Source: Spirochaetales bacterium
Lineage (GTDB): Bacteria > Spirochaetota > Spirochaetia > DSM-2461
NCBI GenBank assembly: GCA_028533045.1
Contig: JAQQAP010000032.1
Span: forward strand, 1 to 45,033
DNA length: 45,033 nucleotides
Direction: 5' to 3'
Shown piece after piece: positions 39,151 through 45,033 of this stretch (position 1 is its first letter; every line of letters starts with the position of its first letter). Below the pieces are notes generated by a model. That model worked only from the letters and a program-made list of their open reading frames with translations. It was not told the DNA's origin and did no database searches. A program made the position numbers and the translations under genes.

Positions 39151-39475
39151 AAAACCGCTTTCCTCGCTGATACAATTATTAGATATAAACGAGGCCATTT
39201 CAAATTCAACTTATACTTTCCAATTTGGTAATGTTCCCAATTCTTGAGCTATTTACTTCAAGGAGTTTGAAACACTTTATTCTTCAAATGCTCCTTGCCT
39301 CTGGAGGATTATGATAATAAAAGTGGTAAGTTCTGTGCTAAGATATTTATGAAATCCCGTAATTTTAGGGAAAGCTCAAGGATTGGGAACATTATGTTCC
39401 AATTTGGGCATAATTCGGGCGAACAATGAAATATTATTGATAAGTTTGCTTTAAGGGGCTATTCTTAATAGGAAT
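39151..39475. other. 325-base intergenic region between divergent genes, largely filled by an inverted-repeat element
   Basis: The outer parts may hold promoters. On the minus strand TTGAAT (39209-39204) and TATATC (39187-39182), with a 16-base spacer, could serve the kinase gene. On the plus strand TTGATA (39437-39442), 17 bases and TATTCT (39460-39465) could serve the lipoprotein, with an almost leaderless mRNA. The middle 39229-39394 is described separately. Confidence 0.4.
39229..39394. mobile_element. 166-bp MITE-like element with 21-bp terminal inverted repeats
   Basis: The left end TAATGTTCCCAATTCTTGAG(C) at 39229-39249 is matched on the opposite strand by the right end at 39374-39394, with one mismatch in 21. 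The perfect 11-base direct repeat TTCCAATTTGG stands at 39218-39228, touching the left end, and at 39397-39407, two bases beyond the right end. Inside are two further inverted repeats (39259-39271 with 39283-39297; TCCC...GGGA near 39355-39371). No coding frame is present. The same end sequence recurs at 44835 next to a transposase-like ORF, so this looks like a non-autonomous copy of that element. A paired operator is the alternative. Confidence 0.6.
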
Positions 39476-40906
39476 ATGATACAAAAGTTTCGATTCGCCT
39501 TAGGGGCGCTTCTTCTAATATTATTTTTCTCCTGTGCCGGCGACGATATGGCCAACAGTGCGCCTCTCTGGGCCAACGACGAACTCAAGTCCAGGGAGGA
39601 TTATCTTCTTTTTACGGCCTTGGGCCGGGGCATGACCCGGGATGAGGCCCTTGATGATCTGGGGCAAATCCTGGTGGGGAAAATTCTCACGTCCATGGGC
39701 TATTCGGAGGAGGATTTTGCCGATTTTCCCGAGGAAAGGGCCTATCTGGATCGTCTGTTTCGGGCCATTTCCGAAGGGGAAGGTTCCTTGCCCGGGGGGG
39801 AGTTGGAACGGACTTCCTGGTTTCACGACGGCGAGCAGATGGCCGTGGCCGCTCAGTTTCGCTATGGCCGTCCTCAATATGAAGAGGACAGTGAGTCCCT
39901 CCGTCTCTATTTAAGCGGGGGCGACAAATTTTACAGTCTGTTGGCTCGGGCAGAAGAACTTCACCGGGAAGATTACTCTTTCTCCGCCTTTCTTTACGAT
40001 ATGGAAGCTGCCTGGGAGGGCCATGAAAGGGGCGGAATGTTGGCTCCCTATCTCAAGGGCAAGGCTTTTGCTCAGGGGACGACCCATCTGGATAATGTTC
40101 CCCTCCCTCTACTGGAAGGGGCCGATACGGTTTACCTGGGGGCCCGTCACTCCTGGCCTTACGAAATATCAATACCCCTTTCTCCCCGTGAGGATCAGGT
40201 TATTCCCTGGAAGGTGGAGATGACTCTGCCGGGAGAGGATATTCCTATGGAAATATCCCTTCCTTCCGATTATTCGGGCCGGGTGGAACTCTCCTATCCC
40301 TTTCCTTCCGTTTCGGGAGAAGGAAAGGTTCGATTCAGCCTGACTCCCGGGGACTATGATGAATTGTTTAACTATCTGACTATCCTGGAGGCCGATGCGG
40401 AAGAGGGACTTAAGTCAGCTTTGAACCGCTTTACTCTGGAGAAGGTCCTTCCCGTTAAGCGGGACAGGCGGGAGTTAAAAACGGCATTGATCATTGAGGA
40501 TCGCGATGGGGCGGGACGTCTTTTGGATTCCCAGTCCACCGAAGAATCTGTTTTTGGTATTCTAAAAGAAGAAAATTATGCGGTGGAACGAGTCGATTTT
40601 GATCTTGAATCCCTTCGGGGGCTTTCGGAATTGGAAATGGTGCGTGAGTTTAATTCCCATTACGGTAACAATTATGATATAATCCTCTTTTGTGAAGCGG
40701 GTATCCGCAATTTTACCCAGAAGGGAGATCTTTTCCAGGTAGACGGGGGGGCTGTCCTCTATGAAGCTGACCTGTGGGAGCACCGGATTAATGTGATAGA
40801 AGACATTTCCAGCTCCGTTTCCGGCAGTGATCCGTCCCGTCTTGTCAGCTCCGCCTTTTTCCAGCTGGGGACAAATATTGCCGAGGCCTGCTTCAAGCTG
40901 AACTAG
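39476..40906 (+). CDS. Lipoprotein of unknown function with LPP20-like N-terminal region
   Basis: The protein has 476 residues. The signal MIQKFRFALGALLLILFFSC ends in a lipobox with Cys20. The next section (PLWANDELKSREDYLLFTALGRGMTRDEALDDLGQIL) is reminiscent of LPP20-type domains. The middle is beta-rich with many prolines (IPWKVEMTLPGEDIPMEISLPSDYSG), and the C-terminal 150 residues look like an alpha/beta domain (ELKTALIIEDRDGAGRLL). No catalytic motif is recognised. It precedes mnmE by 10 bases and may share its transcript. It probably sits on the periplasmic side of the inner membrane or in the outer membrane. Confidence 0.75.
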   Translation: MIQKFRFALGALLLILFFSCAGDDMANSAPLWANDELKSREDYLLFTALGRGMTRDEALDDLGQILVGKILTSMGYSEEDFADFPEERAYLDRLFRAISEGEGSLPGGELERTSWFHDGEQMAVAAQFRYGRPQYEEDSESLRLYLSGGDKFYSLLARAEELHREDYSFSAFLYDMEAAWEGHERGGMLAPYLKGKAFAQGTTHLDNVPLPLLEGADTVYLGARHSWPYEISIPLSPREDQVIPWKVEMTLPGEDIPMEISLPSDYSGRVELSYPFPSVSGEGKVRFSLTPGDYDELFNYLTILEADAEEGLKSALNRFTLEKVLPVKRDRRELKTALIIEDRDGAGRLLDSQSTEESVFGILKEENYAVERVDFDLESLRGLSELEMVREFNSHYGNNYDIILFCEAGIRNFTQKGDLFQVDGGAVLYEADLWEHRINVIEDISSSVSGSDPSRLVSSAFFQLGTNIAEACFKLN

Positions 40907-40916
40907 TAGGATTAAC

Positions 40917-42281
40917 ATGAATAAACACTCATACAACCGGGAGGACATGATCTGTGCTTTGGCCACGCCTATGGCCGAGAGCGCATTGGCGGTTATCCGC
41001 TGTTCCGGACCGGGAATCATAGAGAAGTGCGCCTCCCTTTTTAAGCCCGGTAAAAGCTTGGCCGAAGCTGCAGGCAATACCATCGTATACGGGAAAATCC
41101 TTTGTCCCGAAACCGGCCGGGTCCTTGATGAAGTGCTGGCTTCCGTTTTTCGGGCTCCCCGAAGCTATACCGGACAGGACAGCGTGGAATTTTCCTGTCA
41201 CGGGAGCCTCCCCGGTCTACAGGCCATTCTGGCCCTCTTTCAGGAGCAGGGAATTCGTCAGGCTTCCCCGGGGGAGTTTACCTTTCGCGCCTTCCTCAAC
41301 GGGAAAATGGACCTTACCCGGGCCGAGGCGGTACAGGAAATTGTCTCCGCCAAATCCTCCGCCTCCCAGTCGCTGGCCATGAACCGCCTTTCCGGAGCTA
41401 TCGAAAAGGAGATAAACCGAATTAAGGACGACCTCCTGGGGCTTATTGCGGCCGTCTCCATCTCCCTGGACTATCCCGAGGATGAGGTGGACGACAAGGT
41501 CGTGATCGATTCGGAGAAGCTGGAACGGGCGGGAGATCATATTCGCCGCCTCCTGGCTACCTACGGAACGGGGCAGATGTATCGGGATGGGGTGCGCCTC
41601 GTTCTTACCGGTCAGACTAACGCCGGGAAATCCTCCCTTTTTAACTTGATTCTGCGGGAGGAGCGCTCCATCGTTTCCGACGTACACGGGACCACCCGGG
41701 ATTATCTGGAGTCCTGGATCTCCTTGGGGGGAATCCCTGTGCGCCTCTTCGATACGGCCGGTCTGCGCGATGCGGATAATCCGGTGGAGAAGGAAGGGAT
41801 TCGCCGGGCCGGGGAAATTGTTGATCAGGCCCACATCATCCTCTACTTGGTGGACGGAGTGAGGGGTATGACCGTAGAGGACGAAGAATTCCTGGACAAA
41901 CATAAGGAGGATCCCTTCTTTATTCCTCTCTGGAACAAGGCTGACCTGTCTCAAAAGGAAGCTCCCAAAGGGTTTCTCCCCTTGAGTGCCGTTACGGCAG
42001 AGGGCTTTGAGACTCTGGAGAAGGCCGTTTCCAAAAGGCTCCTGGAGGGAAAACTCCCCCCCGAAGGGGCTGTCATCGATTCACTCCGGCAAAAGGAGCT
42101 TTTGGAAGAGGCTGCCGATTGTTTGGTTCGGTTCCGGGAGGGGATGGAACAGGGAATGCCCATGGATGTTCTTTCCGAGGATTTGCGAAACGCCCTGAAC
42201 TGTCTGGGAGAAATTACCGGGGAAGTGGGAACGGAAGATATTCTGGATACCATGTTTTCCCGCTTCTGTGTTGGAAAATAA
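40917..42281 (+). CDS. mnmE: tRNA uridine-5-carboxymethylaminomethyl modification GTPase MnmE
   Basis: The protein has 454 residues. With MnmG it modifies wobble uridine 34 of certain tRNAs in the cytoplasm. The N-terminal folate-binding domain ([22 protein letters not shown], and later the [21 protein letters not shown] motif) is followed by a G domain with [12 protein letters not shown] (P-loop), [12 protein letters not shown] (G2), DTAGLRD (G3) and NKAD (G4). The family's C-terminal FCxGK is present as FCVGK. Length is normal. It is 47 bases ahead of mnmG. Confidence 0.96.
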   Translation: MNKHSYNREDMICALATPMAESALAVIRCSGPGIIEKCASLFKPGKSLAEAAGNTIVYGKILCPETGRVLDEVLASVFRAPRSYTGQDSVEFSCHGSLPGLQAILALFQEQGIRQASPGEFTFRAFLNGKMDLTRAEAVQEIVSAKSSASQSLAMNRLSGAIEKEINRIKDDLLGLIAAVSISLDYPEDEVDDKVVIDSEKLERAGDHIRRLLATYGTGQMYRDGVRLVLTGQTNAGKSSLFNLILREERSIVSDVHGTTRDYLESWISLGGIPVRLFDTAGLRDADNPVEKEGIRRAGEIVDQAHIILYLVDGVRGMTVEDEEFLDKHKEDPFFIPLWNKADLSQKEAPKGFLPLSAVTAEGFETLEKAVSKRLLEGKLPPEGAVIDSLRQKELLEEAADCLVRFREGMEQGMPMDVLSEDLRNALNCLGEITGEVGTEDILDTMFSRFCVGK

Positions 42282-42328
42282 CGAGTGATGTCGGTTTGCC
42301 CAGGGGCAAGCCGTACTTAGGAGATAAA

Positions 42329-44203
42329 ATGGATTTTGATGCCATAGTTGTGGGCGCCGGTCATGCCGGAATAGAAGCCTGTCTGGCCCTTTCCCGGCTG
42401 GGATATAAAACAATGATCATTACCCAGAGTCTGGATTGTATAGGTAAACTTTCTTGTAATCCGGCGGTGGGAGGTCTTTCCAAGGGAAATATTGTAAGGG
42501 AGATTGATGCCCTGGGCGGTGAAATGGCCCATCTTATCGATAACTCTCTTATTCAGTTTAGAATACTCAACAGGAGTCGGGGGCCGGCGGTTCAGTCTCC
42601 CCGGGCTCAGGCGGATAAGTTTCGCTACTCCGCCCTGGCCAAGAAGAGCCTGGAAAGCCAGAAGGACCTCCATGTTTTTCAGGATACGGTGACCGACCTC
42701 ATCCTCGACGAATCGGGCACCCAATGCATCGGCGTCATCACCGAACGGGGCAGACGATTCACCGCTCGAAAAACGGTGATTACCACGGGTACTTTCATGG
42801 AAGGGAAAATCTTCATAGGCGAGTTCCGTCAGTCTTCCGGCCGACTGGGAGAACCGGCCGCCGTGGGCCTGGGTACCTCCCTGCGCCGCCTGGGCTACCG
42901 GGTTGGGCGGATGAAGACGGGAACCCCCGCCCGGGTGCGCGCTTCCTCCCTAGACTGGTCCAAGATGGAAGAGCAGCCGGGAGACGAAGAGATTCAGCCC
43001 TTCTCCTTTTCCCGTGAGACAGTGGATCGTCCTTCCATCCCCTGCCACATAACCTTTACCAATGAGGAAACCCACCGGATAATCCGGGAAAATATGGATA
43101 AATCGCCCCTCTACTCGGGAGAGATTGTTGGGGTTGGCCCCCGCTACTGTCCCTCCATCGAGGACAAGGTTGTCCGCTTCCCCGACCGGGTGCGCCATCA
43201 GATCTTTGTTGAACCGGAGGGTATGGAAACGGAAGAGGTCTACCTGAACGGTATCTCTTCAAGCCTCCCCGAACTGGTTCAGGAAGCCTTTCTTCACACC
43301 TTGCCCGGGTTGGAAAACGTAGAAATTATGCGGCCCGGCTACGCCGTGGAGTACGACTATCTGGACCCGCTTCAGCTTAAGCCGACTCTGGAAAGCAAGC
43401 GCCATGGGGGTGTTTACTTCGCCGGCCAGACCAACGGAACCTCCGGATACGAAGAAGCGGCGGGACAGGGCCTTTTGGCCGGTCTGAACGCAGCCCTTTC
43501 CATGGCCGGGGAGGAACCGCTTATCCTGGGACGGGACGAAGCCTATACGGGGGTCTTGGTGGATGATTTGGTAACCCTGGGAACCAAAGAGCCCTACCGT
43601 ATGTTTACTTCCCGGGCGGAATACCGTTTGAATCTGCGACACGACGCCGCCCAGATCCGTCTGGCCCATCACGCCCGGCGCTGCGGTTTACTTACTCCGG
43701 CGGCGCGGGAAAGGCTGGAGAAAAAAGAGAAGGATTTGTCCGCTATTCAGGAGGTTTTCCGCCGGAAGCGCGTTACCCGGGATATGCTGAACCCCGAGGA
43801 GGGACGTTTTACCGAAACTCATCTGGGGAAGGATTTTTATACGGCTCTTAAGGATCCGGAACTCCATATTGAGGATTTTATCCCCCATCTGGCCGAGCTG
43901 GATGAGGTCCCCCTCTCTACCTTCCGCCACGGGGAGCTGGATATAAAATACGAAGGGTATATCCAGCGTCAGGAGCGTGAGATCAAGCGCTTCAAGAAGA
44001 TGGAAAACATCCTTATTCCTGCCGATTTTGACTGGGAACAGGTAGAAGGTATGTCCACCGAATCACTGGAGAAATGTCGCGCCGTCTCGCCCCGCTCCGT
44101 AGGGCAGGCTTCCCGGATCTCCGGGGTGCGTCAGTCGGATATTGCGGTGCTGATGGTTCTTTTGGGACGGAAAAGCGGTTCCGGGGAGAATAACGATGAG
44201 TAA
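42329..44203 (+). CDS. mnmG: tRNA uridine-5-carboxymethylaminomethyl modification enzyme MnmG (GidA)
   Basis: The protein has 624 residues from the ATG at 42329, seven bases after AGGAG. The frame is open further up to 42119 inside mnmE, but the family start [17 protein letters not shown] fixes the beginning. The FAD motif is [10 protein letters not shown], and [23 protein letters not shown] is the GidA signature. A second one, [15 protein letters not shown], is also present. It forms the complex with MnmE. Its stop overlaps rsmG by eight bases, the order conserved in many bacteria. Confidence 0.96.
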   Translation: MDFDAIVVGAGHAGIEACLALSRLGYKTMIITQSLDCIGKLSCNPAVGGLSKGNIVREIDALGGEMAHLIDNSLIQFRILNRSRGPAVQSPRAQADKFRYSALAKKSLESQKDLHVFQDTVTDLILDESGTQCIGVITERGRRFTARKTVITTGTFMEGKIFIGEFRQSSGRLGEPAAVGLGTSLRRLGYRVGRMKTGTPARVRASSLDWSKMEEQPGDEEIQPFSFSRETVDRPSIPCHITFTNEETHRIIRENMDKSPLYSGEIVGVGPRYCPSIEDKVVRFPDRVRHQIFVEPEGMETEEVYLNGISSSLPELVQEAFLHTLPGLENVEIMRPGYAVEYDYLDPLQLKPTLESKRHGGVYFAGQTNGTSGYEEAAGQGLLAGLNAALSMAGEEPLILGRDEAYTGVLVDDLVTLGTKEPYRMFTSRAEYRLNLRHDAAQIRLAHHARRCGLLTPAARERLEKKEKDLSAIQEVFRRKRVTRDMLNPEEGRFTETHLGKDFYTALKDPELHIEDFIPHLAELDEVPLSTFRHGELDIKYEGYIQRQEREIKRFKKMENILIPADFDWEQVEGMSTESLEKCRAVSPRSVGQASRISGVRQSDIAVLMVLLGRKSGSGENNDE

Positions 44204-44837
44204 ATTGATTACCGGCCTGGATAAGTTGGGGCTTAAGCCGACTGAAAAACAGCAAAACAAACTGATCTCCTATATAGATGAACTGGAGAAGTGGAACCCC
44301 CTCTACTCCCTGGTCAATGCCTCCGGAGACGATCTTATCGTTCGTCATATTCTTGACTCCCTCAGCGGTCTGGGCCTTATTCGCGAGTTGGGTAAAAATC
44401 AGTTTAAACCCCGTCTTGCCGACATGGGGACCGGTGGCGGTCTTCCCGGGATTCCTCTTTCTCTTTTTCTGGAAGGGTGGGAGGTCGACCTGGTTGAGCG
44501 TTCGGGAAAGCGGTTCAACTTTCTCAATAACATGATTATAACTTTGGGACTGGACCATGTGACCGCCCATCAGAAGGATTTGAAGAATGTGAAGGAGCAC
44601 TATGATGTTATTACCTTCCGGGCCTTCCGTCCCTTTCTGCCGGAAATCATCAAGGGGCTTAAAAAATGTCTTGCTCCGGAAGGGGTGATTGCCGCCTATA
44701 AGGGGAAAATGTCCTCTCTGGAAGAAGAAAAAGCCCTGCTTAAGGACCATTTTGGGCGAATAGAGATACATCCTCTTAAGGTTCCTTATTTGGAAGAGGA
44801 GCGTCATTTGCTCGTTTTGGGAGATGCACGCTGGTAA
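44196..44837 (+). CDS. rsmG: 16S rRNA (guanine-527-N7) methyltransferase RsmG; stop codon supplied by a mobile-element end
   Basis: The protein has 213 residues. It methylates N7 of G527 in 16S rRNA using S-adenosylmethionine. The motif [28 protein letters not shown] is the SAM-binding site, and ITFRAFRP and YKGKM are later family motifs. The final residues ([13 protein letters not shown]) reach the normal C-terminal beta-strand, so the protein is essentially complete. However, its TAA stop is the first three bases of the repeat TAATGTTCCG... at 44835, which implies that an insertion has replaced the original last codons. Loss of activity is not expected. Confidence 0.94.
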   Translation: MSKLITGLDKLGLKPTEKQQNKLISYIDELEKWNPLYSLVNASGDDLIVRHILDSLSGLGLIRELGKNQFKPRLADMGTGGGLPGIPLSLFLEGWEVDLVERSGKRFNFLNNMIITLGLDHVTAHQKDLKNVKEHYDVITFRAFRPFLPEIIKGLKKCLAPEGVIAAYKGKMSSLEEEKALLKDHFGRIEIHPLKVPYLEEERHLLVLGDARW

Positions 44838-44895
44838 TGTTCCGAATCCTTGAGTTTTTCTAGAAAAATGATGATTATTTAAATAAATGGCCCTC

Positions 44896-44921
44896 CCTCT
44901 TATTCGTAAGACAATAAGAGG
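44896..44921 (+). promoter_or_regulatory. Hairpin covering the ribosome site of the transposase-like gene
   Basis: CCTCTTAT (44896-44903) and ATAAGAGG (44914-44921) form a perfect 8-bp stem over a 10-base loop. The right arm contains most of the AGAGGAG ribosome site. Several insertion sequences use such fold-back structures to block translation of transcripts that enter from outside. Confidence 0.45.
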
Positions 44922-44931
44922 AGATTCCATT

Positions 44932-45033
44932 ATGAAAGAAGAAATCTATTGCCCTAATCCCCATTGCTCCCATCATCAAAGTCCTTCGAATGATGTAAAA
45001 TGGTACAAAAAAAGAGGGTTTACGGTTACTAAA
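44932..45033 (+). CDS. Transposase-like protein with N-terminal zinc ribbon, partial (first 34 codons)
   Basis: The frame reads MKEEIYCPNPHCSHHQ... and continues to KWYKKRGFTVTK at the window edge. Cys7 and Cys12 with His11/His14/His15 make half of a zinc ribbon; the second Cys pair should follow outside the window. The pattern CPNPxC...WYxKxGF is one I know from spirochaetal proteins of IS1-like or related transposase families with a CxxCGKTF-type continuation. AGGAG is ten bases before the ATG. Family assignment needs the rest of the gene. Confidence 0.6.
   Translation, partial: MKEEIYCPNPHCSHHQSPSNDVKWYKKRGFTVTK

Larger units (their letters stand above)
44835..45033 (+). mobile_element. 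Left end of an insertion sequence (continues past the window)
   Basis: The end sequence TAATGTTCCGAATCCTTGAG at 44835-44854 matches the right end of the 39229-39394 element at 19 of 20 positions and its left end at 18 of 20. It is followed by an AT-rich leader, a hairpin over the ribosome site and the start of a zinc-ribbon transposase-like gene at 44932. The other end, the transposase core and any target duplication lie outside the window, so the family is not assigned. Confidence 0.55.

Noticed and set aside
42119..42328. Upstream extension of mnmG inside mnmE
   Set aside because: The conserved family start and the AGGAG site place the beginning at 42329.
1..45033. CRISPR array, tRNA or rRNA genes
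   Set aside because: No regularly spaced direct repeats were seen and no tRNA or rRNA sequence was recognised by eye; a covariance-model scan was not possible.

Overview
The window looks like a chromosomal segment of an anaerobic, saccharolytic spirochaete (Spirochaetaceae-like). The evidence is a binding protein with the 'FANGTEE' mature N-terminus usual in spirochaetal solute-binding proteins, two spirochaete-type conserved hypothetical genes (23174-25191, the second resembling DUF5312), many lipoproteins, and oxygen-sensitive redox genes (sensory [FeFe]-hydrogenase, Rex, rubrerythrin). The genus cannot be fixed from sequence alone. No rRNA, tRNA or CRISPR was seen.

Layout. 1-3257 (minus): start of a lipoprotein gene, then a gfo/idh oxidoreductase, HAD phosphatase and birA run. 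3258-16113 (plus): an uronate-oligosaccharide utilisation locus with an IclR regulator, two cytoplasmic heparinase II/III-fold lyases, an LplABC-type importer (two permeases, binding protein), a dedicated MsmX/UgpC-type ATPase, an SDR (KduD/DEH-reductase-like) and four unrecognised small four-helix membrane proteins. The four small genes flank the ATPase gene two and two, in overlapping order. 16116-19243 (minus): a sensory hydrogenase operon (thioredoxin-like ferredoxin, HydS/HsfB-type hydrogenase with PAS, SpoIIE phosphatase), divergent from rex. 20078-22108 (minus): cysH-type APS/PAPS reductase with a possible 28-residue leader ORF, and an orphan binding lipoprotein. 22202-26495 (plus): TIGR01212 radical SAM protein, two spirochaetal hypotheticals, a 56-residue Cys-rich protein and ychF. 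26492-30283 (minus): FecR and LPP20-like envelope genes, then a PHP / DRTGG / CBS-HATPase cluster that in other anaerobes accompanies the sensory hydrogenase. 30314-33357 (minus): nuclease-helicase fusion and a HAD hydrolase. 33519-34106 (plus): rubrerythrin, followed by a GC-rich intergenic block. 34264-39150 (minus): a double-propeller histidine kinase and a REC-DUF3369-HD-GYP response regulator. 39476-44837 (plus): lipoprotein, mnmE, mnmG, rsmG. The window ends inside an insertion element.

How the genes work together. The locus at 3.5-16 kb appears to import an uronate-containing oligosaccharide intact, cleave it inside the cell (neither lyase has a signal peptide) and reduce the keto-uronate product. 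The hydrogenase, SpoIIE, DRTGG, PHP and CBS-HATPase genes look like one H2/redox partner-switching module split over two places about 9 kb apart.

The most unexpected structure is a repeat. A 20-base end sequence (TAATGTTCCSAATYCTTGAG) occurs three times: twice as the inverted ends of a 166-bp coding-free element at 39229-39394, and once at 44835, where it supplies the rsmG stop codon and precedes a zinc-ribbon transposase-like ORF. This suggests an insertion sequence and its MITE derivative 5.6 kb apart.
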